DNA of 64,000 nucleotides from Anaspis maculata (taxonomy: Eukaryota; Arthropoda; Insecta; Coleoptera; Scraptiidae): contig OX421968.1 in NCBI GenBank assembly GCA_949128115.1, positions 6,200,001 to 6,264,000 on the forward strand, read 5' to 3'. Positions within the stretch are counted from its first letter, which is position 1, and each line of letters opens with the position of its first letter. Below the pieces are notes generated by a model. It did no database searches. It saw only the letters and a list, made by a program, of their open reading frames with translations, and had not been told where the DNA came from. Shown here in pieces: positions 23,758-34,241 of the stretch. The position numbers and the translations under genes were made by a program.

Positions 23758-24224
23758 TATTGCTATTTAAAATTTTAAAGTAGGGATGGGTGGGGGGCGA
23801 AGGAGTTGAATATAAAACTTTGCGATACTATGTCTTAGACGCCTCCTTCGAAATAAGAATCGACCTGTTTTCGCTGGAAAATCTATTTTTTCAATAAACG
23901 GAAGTAAATAGGGGAAAAGCTTCCCTTCAAAGAAGAGAACTTTGAGAAGGGTTTGGGAGGTGACTTCAATTAAAATTAAATTATGTTTGACAAAAGGAGA
24001 ATTCTATTACTTTCAATTTGATGCATCACAACATGGGTAAGTAATGCTATTCGAAATTCTTAAGTAAGGTAAGGTGGGGGCGAAGGGGTTGAATGTAAAA
24101 ATTTGACAATGTGTGTCCTAAATGTCCGCCTCAAAATAAAAATCGACCTATTTTGGCGTTTTCCTGATAAAAAATTTGGCGGCGAGAAATCTGGATTGGG
24201 TCCTTTTCAAAAAATCACCCTGTA

Positions 24225-25080
24225 TACTATGGGTCACTCCGAAATTTCCGAAAGCTAGCAGCTGCTGTAACTTCTAGACTTTAAAGTAGATAGGTATAGC
24301 GCCGAAAATTTTGGCTGAAGCTTGGAATTTGGTGACGCTGCCACTTTATTTCCAATAGCGAAAAAGCCCAAATCGATGGAGAAATTGATTTCGTCTGAAT
24401 GTAGCGTAAGGCGAAACTCTTGTTGCGCACTCCCTGCCCGCACACCTCACCATACTCACGCCAATTCAAATCGATTAGGTAGCTGTGAAAACGGTATAGA
24501 TAGACAGTAGAGCGTTATTGCAGATGAAATAAGGGCAAGCAGTATTGAAAGCGGCACTATTTTGACAACAACGCTTGCGCAGATTAGTGCGACGTTAAAT
24601 TTCCCTTAATAAGGATAGTGCCTGCCTCTATTTGTGCACTCTTTAGGTCGACCTTATTTATACTTTATTTTGACAAGTCCCAGAAATGGCCCTGTTAGTG
24701 TATTGTTGGTTACCTATATTCCTCGAAATTTGAACAAACTACCCGAGAAACTACCCTTACGTTATTAAATAGGGGGCTAATTTCTTGCAGATAGACTCCA
24801 CAGGCCTTGTAGTACACGTGTGCAAACAATCAGGGCTGTCGGAGGGGTCCTTGTGTACCATGCATGCGGCATGCGCTTAGTGACACCCGTTAGAGGGTAT
24901 AAGTAGAGGGAGTAGAAAATTTGCGATCTGCAATAACTCGAATTCTGCAACCAAAAATTAGGTGAGCTGTATTTGATTAACGCCTCCTTTAATAGTGCCG
25001 TGCAGTAAAATGCCATTCTGCAATAACTCTCTAGTCTTTCTTACTTGAACAAAGGCAAGGCGAGGCAAAGAAGACACCTT
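24225..25080. other. No recognisable gene
   Basis: Unassigned. ORFs of 62 codons on both strands near 24,255-24,510 overlap one another and show no domain. From 25,020 the sequence begins to resemble the repeat at 52.2 kb. Confidence 0.4.
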
Positions 25081-25262
25081 AAGGACGTAGTTGAATTGGT
25101 AAAATAAGCGCTGCGGAATCAATCCCTGTGGGTTTATTCCTCGACAGAATCTTACCATTTAGGTCTCTTTCGGAAGCTACAAGGATGTTCTTTGGTTTGA
25201 GCCCAGTGGCATTTCCAAAATCGATTTTTTTTTTCATTCTTGGATTTTGGAAAGATCAATGA
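25080..25262 (+). repeat. Half copy of the 52.2-kb inverted-repeat family
   Basis: Matches the left arm of 52,205-52,565 in the same orientation: GGACG, ATCAATCC...GGGTTTATTCC, then CAAGGATGT...TTTGGTTTGAGCCCA. A further scrap lies at 22,640-22,710. Confidence 0.65.
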
Positions 25263-25701
25263 AGCGACTCACTAGTTTCAAGTGACCATTGGTATTATAT
25301 AGGCAGAGCTGAAATTCGTACTCAACGAATAGCACTTTTTAAAACGTATCGAGACACTACACGCGGTCTTTGAATGCTATGGATGGTACAGCAAAACTTC
25401 TCGCATCCCCATTCTACCTAGTTTTATCAATCACATTTCAGCCATCCAAAGACATCAAGTTCATGTCTGGATACGGCATAAAACGAATTCCAACTACTTA
25501 CATACGGTCGAATTATTCTAATGAGCTTTACACTGCTGCTGCTGGTGCGATTATTGATGGCTCACGCAAGCAAACTGCTTAAGATCAATAAGTGCCCACC
25601 TATGTGGAGTAAAGTTTATATTCAAGTTTGTTGCGTTGAAACTTTTTTCGTTCATTTTCTTTCCGTTTGCTGTTTTATAACTTAGAATTGCTTTGTTTCA
25701 G

Positions 25702-25885
25702 GTTACAATACCTACACATTCAACGAGACGGCGCACAGCGATAGAGTTCCTGATGAAATCCTGTCGGTACGTTACGAAGACGGCAAATGGTCGAAACCCT
25801 ACTACGACTGCGGCGGAGGGAACATCTGGATGCTCACTTATACGGTTCCTTTTTTTGGTTACCTGAACAATACGTACTACTTCAA
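25702..25885 (+). CDS. Internal exon of a class C orphan GPCR (GPR158/179, smog/CG31760-like)
   Basis: The exon follows a pyrimidine-rich acceptor (TTTGTTTCAG, AG at 25,700-25,701) and ends at a donor GTGAG (25,886). It enters in phase 1 and leaves in phase 2 and encodes about 61 residues without a stop. The central text VRYEDGKWSKPYYDCGGG, followed by NIWMLTYTVPFFG and an N-glycosylation-type NNT, reads as extracellular domain. I recall this Cys-Gly-Gly motif from the ectodomain of insect receptors related to GPR158/GPR179 (fly smog and CG31760), which lie in the plasma membrane and couple to G proteins. No neighbouring exon was found, so the introns on both sides are long and full of transposons. 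A short ORF at 25,370-25,582 might be a preceding exon, but it ends in a stop and is not called. Confidence 0.7.
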
Positions 25886-25904
25886 GTGAGTTTTTATTTT
25901 ACTC

Positions 25905-26560
25905 TGGACTTTCAAAATTTTAGCGAACACTTTTCATCGCAAAAGCAAAGATTAAACATGAAATTCCTCATACAACAAATAAGTATTCTCACAGCCCTGC
26001 GGTGGATAATGTCCATGTTTAACAAAATAAAGATTTGAACAAATTTTTCGTTGGATACGGTCAATTTCTCTTGAATGAGTAACATGAAATGGATTATAGA
26101 CGACAGCACAATACTCCAGTTCACCACGAACATGGTATAGTTTTAATAAACAGTCAATGCTAGTGAAAGAACTTGTATTACGACTGATAAACCCAAGCAT
26201 TTCAGTAATCTGCGAGCATATTAAGTTGATATGAGGCACGTTTATTGGGTATTGTCAAAAATTACTCCTAGGTCGCGTAATTCAGTGACCCTTACCAGCA
26301 ATTTGTCGTCTAAAGTACGAGTATAATCGTAAATAATAGGTTGAGTAACTTTTGCAAATGTTATAACCTGGCACTTACTGACATTCAATCTTAACTTATT
26401 ATTTAAGCAACATAGCTCAAAAAATCCGAATTATCCTGCAATTTATGCAATCTTCAGAACAATTCACGATATGAACCAGCTTCAAATTCTCAACATACAC
26501 AAATATCGAACAGTTGAAAATCAACGCAACATCATTGAGAAATATTCAAAATATATTACA
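25905..26560 (-). pseudogene. LINE reverse-transcriptase remnant, antisense to the receptor exon
   Basis: On the minus strand, successive frames give a decayed catalytic region (VYVENLKL where intact enzymes have F/YxDD), LQDNSDF, LRLNVSKCQVITFAK and ELRDLGVIF. Then comes LGFISRNTSSFT with LKLYHVRGELEYCAVVYNPF (26,239-25,952) and a final IDRIQRKICSNLYF. This is the ordered C-terminal part of a Jockey-type reverse transcriptase. The catalytic pair is lost and several stops and shifts are present. It begins only about 20 bp past the exon donor, so it lies in the intron. Confidence 0.8.
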
Positions 26561-26589
26561 CGCTCAAGCTTTTTGTTATCAAATCGGCT

Positions 26590-27247
26590 TAGGCCAAGCC
26601 AAGATGTTCCAGAATACAAAGAATGTCAAGAAGCGGCGTAATATGAAGATGTAGTAGAGTGCTTGAAAATGGTAAAAAATTCTATCTCTTTTAATTTTGG
26701 AGTTATGAAGGGACAAAAGTTGGTCCTTCGATCGCTTCTATTTTCGTTGTTTCAAAAGATTTTAATGAACTGTTGATTAAGAAACATTGAGTACAAAAAA
26801 TCAACCTCTGAATCTGTAATGAATTTCTGTTTTGTATACAGGGTGAGTCATGAATCCTGGAAATTAATTTCTCTTTAAAGTGCCTGCAAACGGTCACATA
26901 GATCGGTCTCATAATTTATGTAGAGCACAATGAAACACAATTCATTCCAATAGTCTCTTGTTTCTGTTTTTTTTAGGAGACTAGATTTTTGTATTCTATG
27001 ACACCCTGTATAGAAAACAGAAATTTAATACAGCTTCAGACGTTGATTTTTTCTACTTATTATTCTTCCATGAACAGTTTACTATAATCTTTTGAAACAA
27101 CGAAAATAGAAGCGATGGAAGGACCACCTTTTGTCCCTTCATGACTTGAAAATTAAAAGAGAGTATTTTTTGAACAATTTTCTAACACTCTACTACATCT
27201 CCACATTACGCTGCTTCAAGGTGGCTGGACACTTTTGAATCACCCTG
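26590..27247. mobile_element. Foldback element, left end truncated
   Basis: The arms 26,634-26,836 and 27,012-27,215 are inverted copies (GATGTAGTAGAGTG, TTTTGTCCCTTCATGA and others). The right end is AATCACCCTG before TA (27,248-27,249); the matching left terminus is missing. A smaller element occupies the centre. Confidence 0.7.
26839..27009. mobile_element. 171-bp TA-flanked MITE in the palindrome centre
   Basis: Begins CAGGGTGAGTCATGAATCC and ends GACACCCTG, flanked by TA on both sides (26,837-26,838 and 27,010-27,011). Removing it restores a continuous palindrome of the host element, with TTCTGTTTT meeting AAAACAGAA. Confidence 0.7.
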
Positions 27248-27319
27248 TATAGTAACATGCTCAAATGTGCGAAAACAAAATGATAAGCAACCTCAATTGA
27301 TTACCTTCAACCTGAAATA

Positions 27320-28113
27320 CAGGGTGATTCATGAGTGACCTTACATAGTATTGAAGTTCCATTAAAGTTTCCATTTTTGACCGGACATAATCGACTCATT
27401 GTTTGATTGAATTCATTCAAATTCATTTTTTAGCTTGTCTCTGTGGAATAGAAAGGCTTGGTAGGAAGAAAAAATCTATAGCCGAAGATTTCTTTTGACG
27501 ACCAAATCGAGTCTGATTTTGGTTTCACTCTCGATTTTGTCAAAAAAAAAAAATGGTCGGCTCTGGAATTTTTCTTTCAACCAAGCTACTTCTATTCGAC
27601 AGAGACAAGCCAAAAAAATTAATTTCGATGAATTCAATCAAACAATGAGTCGATTATGTCCGGTCGAAAATGGAAACTCACCCACAAATTTTACTTTTAA
27701 TTTTATTGTTGAAACGGTTTAGGTGTGCCATGTAAATTGAAGATTGATTCTTAAAGCATTTTTCCGTAGCTTTTTGAATCCAATAGCAGTTTTTTAGAAA
27801 AGCGGTCAGAAAATTTACTTTTTGATTAAACAAAAAACGGGCACCTTTTATCTAGCCCGGCCCTGGATTTTGACTTACCCGGTATGGCTTCGGGATGAAT
27901 TCCAGCAGAGAAATATTACTGGTGAATTTCAACAAAATACCTCTGGCCGTTTCAGAAATATCGCTCATCAAAGTTTCATACGAAACACACAAAACACCCT
28001 GTATCTTCGTAATTATTGGAGAAAATAAAATTTCTTCAGTGGATCCTGACTCGCCTCAAAGTCCTCTATCTCCCATTGGCCTATCTATGTAAGGTCACTC
28101 ATGAATCACCCTG
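27320..28113. mobile_element. TA-flanked foldback MITE, 794 bp
   Basis: The ends CAGGGTGATTCATGAGTGAC and their complement lie next to TA (27,318-27,319 and 28,114-28,115). An internal inverted repeat (about 27,372-27,450 with 27,590-27,690) centres on an A-run at 27,542-27,553. The small ORFs are not conserved. Confidence 0.8.
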
Positions 28114-28115
28114 TA

Positions 28116-28955
28116 TAATCAGAAATCATACATGAAACGCTCAAAGCTTGAAAAATCTTGACGTAGTCAATATTTTACTAGCCAGTTGAAGGAGTGAGTG
28201 TTGTGAGAGCTGAACTGCCACTGTCGTCAATTCATTCGAAATATTTTTCTTTGTTGCGACTCATTCTAGCGACGCAACAGAAAAATATTGAGCTCTTTGA
28301 TAGTGGCGTAGGCGAAGGCTTTGGGGAGAACGAAGTCATTGATACAGAAATCGCTGGAGGAGCTTACTAAATTCAGTTCATTCGTTTCTGAAGACCTAAT
28401 CGAATAATTTCATTACGTTACAATGAGGACTATTTGTGTGGCAAATTCGATTTAGATAATTTGGAACTGGACTATGGGCGAGCTGAACTACTGGGCTAGC
28501 CATCTGTGACACAAATGGTTTTCATTGAGTAAATACGCTACCGGTCATATAAATTAGATATTAGGTGTGTTGCAGCCACCTCGCAAAACTTGACGTTTCA
28601 CGGAAGTGTGATCATGTAGCCTGAGGGTTATGTTTCGTTGTGTTGTATAATTTCTCGACATGTACGAGGATATGAATACGAAGTACTTACACCTTACACG
28701 AAATATTCACAGTCATACCTGTACTTGAACATCAATATGTCGAGTAGGTATAGAGAACAATGATGACCTAATCCCAAGATTCCCAAGAAACTACTAAGGA
28801 CTAAGGGACGTGAAGATTGGAGGCAATCAGACCTCTGTTGAAACACTAACAATCTGTGATTCTGTGACATGTCAACCTAGTTTGCTTGATAGATTTAAAC
28901 ACATCGCATATGGTTGAAGATTCAATGTAATTCAGTACTAGCTAGCAGATCAAGG
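28116..28955. other. No recognisable gene; one short hairpin
   Basis: AT-rich. An imperfect hairpin at about 28,236-28,295 pairs AAATATTTTTCTTTGTTGCG with CGCAACAGAAAAATATT. Nothing else identifiable. Confidence 0.45.
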
Positions 28956-29619
28956 CAGAGGCGTATCTACGGGGGGGGGGGGCAAATGGGGCACGTGCTA
29001 TGGGCGCACTTTGATCCTCAGGGCACGAATGAGAGGAAAAAAAAATGTAAAAAATTAAAAATGAGAAAATGAAATAATTACAGGGTGTTTCATGACTTAT
29101 ACGACATAGCTAAAGGATAGATCCAGTTTTTTGAGGCGGATCCGGATCTGGCTTCGAAATTTTTCTAAGATCCTGCGTTTCAAAGTTACAGGGTGATTTA
29201 TGTATTTTGGTCAAAACTTTGATAGGTCATAACTTTGGAGCAAATGAATGGAATCAAATGAAATTTGACAGGAAATGTCTCTTACCACGAACAATCACAA
29301 TGACCAACAAGGCATGAAAAAATCCAGGGCCGGATTGAAAAAAATGGCCCCCATCAATTCTTGGGGCAAAAAAGCCATTTTCGCATCGGATTCCTAAAAA
29401 AATGCCATTGTATTTGGAAAGTTGAGAAAAAATGCTACAGAATCAGCTATCCAATACGAACGGCACACCTCAGTAGGTTTAGTAAAAAAATAAAACAAAA
29501 AAAATTGAAAATTTTAATAGCGATATTTCCTGAATGATTTGAGATAATTCATCGCAATTACTACTTTTTAAACAGGAAACGAGCAACAAATTGAAAAAAA
29601 AATCAAAACTCCTAACAAT

Positions 29620-30110
29620 AGGTGATAAATACATTACATGTTATTAACAAATGGTTTTCAAAATACCCTCCCCCAACTTCGACGCATTTTCCACATCTCG
29701 TCACTAAATGTCTAGTGGCTAGTGGCTGTTCGAATGGTTGGTGTATTGTTCCGCGTTTCATTAGCAGCTGCAATGATCTTTTCTCAACAATCCTTCCTGG
29801 TATTCATTCCCGTCTTGTAGACCTCTAGATCTTTCATGCGGCCCCACACTTAGTAATCTAGGACTGTGAGATCAGGAGATCTGGAAGCCAGGAATGAGGA
29901 CCCCCGCGACCAATCCAGCCATGGGGGTACTCTGCGTACAAGTGTTCTCTGACGTTTAATGAAAAATGAAGCGGTGCCCCATTTTGTTGAAAATAGGCAA
30001 AACATTTTGGAGGAAGTTTAGATAGCCTTCCCCCGTCAGCCGTTCCTCAAAGAAATGTAGCCCAATTAAAGTTTCGTCCGCACCACAAATTCAGTGAAAA
30101 CCTCCGCTGA
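29620..30110 (-). pseudogene. Tc1/mariner-superfamily transposase C-terminus (minus-strand arm)
   Basis: The minus strand shows AYFQQNGAPLHFSLNVREHL at about 29,998-29,940, then HGWIGRGGPHSWLP and, after a stop, KDLE-like text and RNNTPTIRTATRH-like codons. This is the block order of a transposase common in insect genomes (QQDGAP, then W-I-GRGGP, then SPDL, then R-C-C-V-GG-FE). The catalytic Asp of QQDGAP is Asn here, and the SPDL region is scrambled by a small deletion. Inactive. Confidence 0.7.
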
Positions 30111-30679
30111 GAGTTTTTTTGTACCGTGGCATGAGGGTTTTCGTGTGCCCATAAGTGGGAATTTTTTAGTTTCAGTTTTGAAGGTTCTCTTCATTTTTTT
30201 TCGTTTATCCTCGGTTCCGTTTCGCCACCCGCGTTGTGCGAGGGCGATTTCGGACTTCTCATTAGTGTTATTGTGTATCACTCCATTTTTCAACCCATAA
30301 CCTACCCTACCGTGACGCGCTGGACATCAGCGGACCATGCACAGAGAGCGTTCTCTCCATCTCACGGCGCTGGACGTCACAAGGTAGATCCTTTTTCATT
30401 TTTTACTTCAATACCCAAGACAGTGCATCCCAGCTAAAACATCTCGGCGTGATTTTCTCAGAAACCGTTCAACCAATACAATTCTTCTTTTTTTGTGGAA
30501 ATAAGCCCTAAATCTAAGCCTCAATTAGAGAGGTGCCGGTGTCTGCAGCTGCTCTACTTCCCAAAATATGGCAATTTGAACAGGCCCCGAAACAACAGGC
30601 ACATAATTATGGAGATTTATGATTAGCAAGAAGAACAATTCTACATCAGAATGCAATTGGAGCACTGTCTTAATTTTCC

Positions 30680-31020
30680 ATCAAACGCCAGAGAATACTT
30701 GGATGCAGAATACCCCCATCGCTGGATTGGTCGCGGGGGTCCTCATTCCTGGCTCCCAGATCTCCTGATCTCACAGTCCTAGATTACTATGCATGGGGCC
30801 GCATGAAAGATCCAGAGGTCTACAAGACGGAAATGAATACCAGGAAGGATTGTAGAGAAAAGATCATTGCAGCTGCTAATGAAACGCGGAACAATACACC
30901 AACCATTCGAACAGCCACTAGACATTTAGTGACGAGATGTGGAAAATGCGTCGAAGTTGGGGGAGGGTATTTTGAAAACCATTTTTTAATAACATGTAAT
31001 GTATTTATCACCTATTGTTA
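30680..31020 (+). pseudogene. Tc1/mariner-superfamily transposase C-terminus (plus-strand arm)
   Basis: Mirror copy of the minus-strand remnant: HRWIGRGGPHSWLP at about 30,715-30,756, a stop, then MKDPEVYKTEMNTRKDC and HLVTRCGKCVEVGGGYFENH (30,803-31,021). Carries the same SPDL-region lesion as the other arm, so the inversion post-dates that damage. Confidence 0.75.
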
Positions 31021-31829
31021 GGAGTTTTGATTTTTTTTTCAAATGTTGCTCGTTTCTTGTTTGAAAAGTAATAATTGCGATGAATTATCTCAAATCATTC
31101 AGGAAATATCGCTATTAAAATTTTCAATTTTTTTTATTTTATTTTTTTACTAAACCTACTGAGGTGTGCCGTTCGTATTGGATAGCTGATTCTGTAGCAT
31201 TTTTTCTCAACTTTCCAAATACAATGGCATTTTTTTAGGAATCCGATGCGAAAATGGCTTTTTTGCCCCAAGAATTGATGGGGGCCATTTTTTTTAGTCC
31301 GGCCCTGGATTTTTTCATGCCTTGTTGGTCATTGTGATTGTTCGTGGTAAGAGACATTTCCTGTCAAATTTCATTCGATTCCATTCATTTGCTCCAAAGT
31401 TATGACCTATCAAAGTTTTGACCAAAATACATAAATCACCCTGTAACTTTGAAACGCAGGATCTTAGAAAAATTTCGAAGCCAGATCCGGATCCGCCTCA
31501 AAAAACTGGATCTATCCTTAAGCTATGTCGTATAAGTCATGAAACACCCTGTATAATAATTCAAAGATATTTGAACTGTTGGGCATAATTCGTGTGAGCA
31601 ATAATAATTGACAAGCGAAATGGGAAAGAGAAAGAGGGAAAAATCAAAACCAATACATTCAAACAGACCATCAACTCTGGACTTTTTTTATCTGATCCAG
31701 ATAAAGCCTAATAGGAGGGCTCAATTTGTCGTTGGTCCGCCTGAATTCTGAAAAGAACCTAATTCAGGGGCGCAATTTTCATGTTTTGTCCTGGGCGCAA
31801 TTTGCCCTAGATACGCCACTGGATCAACG

Positions 31830-34150
31830 TAATAGTGCAGTCCTATTAGAAGAAGTACTGCATCGTCATCGTTCTATTTTGTAGGATGTTTCAGAGAACA
31901 ATTTCATGATCTAGTTCATTATTGGATGGGAATATGTTATAATTTGTAGTTTATCAATTTTCTTGATAATATGGATAGAAGCGAAACAGCTTTTCAATAA
32001 AATCTAGACCAGATGATGCATTGGATGCTGTTTCTGACGTACAACAACCAACAAATCTAGTAGTGGATAATAATACATGCTATAATACTATTACAATCAT
32101 GATGCATTTGAATTTACTTATTATCGATTACCGGTTTTCATAATAGGTAGTTTTATTTCAAAATAAATTGGCTTCCCAAAAACTATACTCCTACATGAAT
32201 TAAGTAACACAGGTAAATCGGTTTGGTTCATACCTATAACTTATTCAGTGTGGGTGAAGTCTCTTGAAAAGAAAGAACCATAATTCGTATGTATATCCTG
32301 CAAGCCTAATGGTGGCTGCAATACTGGCCAAATAACATGTTTTAATTCTCATCGAATTCTTCAAAAAATGAGAAGGTAACCGCGAAAAAAAAAGAAACAT
32401 TTTTATTCGTTTTTTGGACCCGTATGCTAAAACGTCGAGATCTGTCGAAACGAAAAGAAATTCCGTGTCGGTCGGTCTGTCAGGTTTTTTTTTGTATGAA
32501 AAAATATTATTTTCAATGTGATCTGTCAACGGGAAATGTCACTGTAAAGAGTGACAGGAAATTTTGACTGAACGATTTTGATTTTCGATAGCTCATTTTG
32601 AAGCCCTTGGAAAACTCTCTTCAAAATATGTAAAAGTTATGACATACCTGTCATCTGTCAAAAGTTCTGTCAAAATTTTAAACTTTGAGGTTAAATAACA
32701 CGAGAGCTCCGATTGGAATCAAGCGTGCAACTTGGATTAAAAAAAAAACTTTTTCTTCGAAAAATAGGTAAGAATGGGCTTTTCCCACGTTTTTTTCTTT
32801 TCCGAGGTTTCTGGGTCGATTGCAATACAACTTTGTTTACATGCGTCTGGTAGTGTGCAGATGTGAAAATAAGCTTTTGGCCTCGAAACATCAGTCAGGT
32901 GTCCCACAACATAATTAACCTTTAACGAACGTCCGTTTTTTTCTCGCAATTTATTCAAACTTTGGAAATATCTCACTGATTTTGATGAAACTTGGTACCT
33001 AGATAGTACCTGATAGGTGGAACGTTTGGTTGAAATTTTGTTGACATCAGGCTATCACGGCCGCTAAAACTGGAAAAAACAATGTTCGAAAATAATTACA
33101 TTTCTGTCAAATGATATGAAAATTTCAGGCCGCGGCGAGGTACCAAAAATAATGGAATTTTGTGCATACATGTGCGAGATCATCGTATGTAATACACCGA
33201 TAGGTGAGGTGTATTATCGCTACATCGAGGATTTTCACGAGGGGATCCGAGTGTAAATCGAGATGTGAGCGATAATATATCGAACCTAGAGGTGTATTTG
33301 TTAAGACAATTAACCGAACAACCCTGAAAATCTTCTAAAAAAGTGAAAACTACTCGAATGTTTAAGGTTGGCCATTCTGGAGGGGTGTTTTCAGCAATGA
33401 CCTTGGTGGTAATACACTTGAATGGCCTACTATTTTAAGGAGTGAGGTGAATTGTCATTAGGAGACACTTTGAAAGAGTGTTTCAAAGAAAAATCAGGTC
33501 GAAAGGACGTTTCGTTCTTGAGATATAATTTTTTTGAAAATCAAGGACGAATTTTGTATCGGAAATTATAGTCGATAAATTTTTATTGTATTTTATTTCT
33601 TCGGAAATATTTGACTGATGCTGATGTAACTCAGTACAGAGGTGAGTTACAGCCTCGGAGAAAAATGTTCGGCCCGAAAATAGTTGATGCCAGTTGATCA
33701 CAGCCGCCACAATTATAAAAATAATCTCGAAAATAATTACTAATTTTGAAGCAAGATGTGCCGAAGAACGGAAGAAAAACTTTCACAATGTTGTACAAGA
33801 ACGTTTTAAGTTCCAATTGCTTTAGAAACAAGCAGAGTATGAGGTTGTGAGTGGCTTTCATCCAGGGTGGAAACCAAAATCGTGATTTTTGGATCCTGAC
33901 TTCAACGATTATATGAGTACCACAGGCCGGCCGGGGTAACTTTAGCGCCACGTCATATAGCAGGCTTTCGAGCAGGCAGGACGGGGAGGAATGAGGAGCA
34001 TGCTCGGGAGCATGCTATTACAATTTCTTTAAACGTTGCTTTGACCATTATAAGAATGAATTTGCATACATTTGTCATGTGTGAATGGATTGGGAACCCC
34101 AAGCTCCATATAATATGGATTGAACTTCTTCAAGGTAAGTCGTTTGATCC
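31830..34150. other. No recognisable gene; scattered repeat echoes
   Basis: 32,540-32,700 resembles the repeat text of 40.5 kb (GAAATGTCACT, GTCATCTGTCAAA). 33,140-33,300 has short inverted motifs (GGTGTATTATCGCT with AGCGATAATATA). No ORF shows a known domain. Confidence 0.45.
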
Positions 34151-34151
34151 A

Positions 34152-34198
34152 TTAATTATTATCATCATCATCACCATCGCTATTATTATTATTATTGC

Positions 34199-34238
<40 letters not shown>

Positions 34239-34241
34239 AAT
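34152..34241. repeat. (ATT)n/(ATC)n microsatellite
   Basis: Trinucleotide run, ATC-rich at first and then about 17 ATT units. The Ile-rich ORF through it is an artefact. Confidence 0.95.

Larger units (their letters stand above)
22785..24222. mobile_element. TA-flanked foldback element, 1.4 kb, with internal repeats
   Basis: Starts CAGGTGATTTTTTAAAAGGA and ends in the matching complement, flanked by TA (22,783-22,784 and 24,223-24,224). Its arm sequence (TCGATTTT...GGACATTTAGGACACAC) is present in direct copies near 22,850, 23,067 and 23,355 and in inverted copies near 23,800-23,880 and 24,080-24,170. A 217-bp segment is exactly duplicated in tandem, and a SINE sits inside. Related fragments occur at 36,430-36,566 and 37,370-37,517. 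Confidence 0.75.
29091..31551. mobile_element. 2.46-kb palindromic Tc1/mariner-like element
   Basis: Flanked by TA (29,089-29,090 and 31,552-31,553) and beginning CAGGGTGTTTCATGACTTAT. The arms of about 870 bp (29,091-29,965 and 30,680-31,551) are near-identical inverted copies, each holding the 3' part of a transposase gene reading towards its own end. The centre (29,966-30,680) is unpaired. It is a head-to-head fusion of two transposon 3' ends. Confidence 0.8.
28956..31821. mobile_element. hAT-like MITE hosting a nested 2.46-kb palindromic element
   Basis: The ends are CAGAGGCGTATCTA and, on the other strand, CAGTGGCGTATCTAGGG, the CAGNG-type terminus of hAT elements. The flanking octamers GATCAAGG (28,948-28,955) and GATCAACG (31,822-31,829) match at 7 of 8 positions, as expected of a hAT 8-bp duplication. 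Excluding the nested element, only about 400 bp belong to this MITE, and there is no transposase. Confidence 0.75.

Noticed and set aside
25370..25582. Possible exon preceding the receptor exon
   Set aside because: Ends in a stop before any good donor and shows no receptor-like motif.
29966..30680. Centre of the 2.46-kb palindrome as a cargo gene
   Set aside because: Both strands have only short ORFs without domains (for example 30,066-30,293), so nothing can be claimed.
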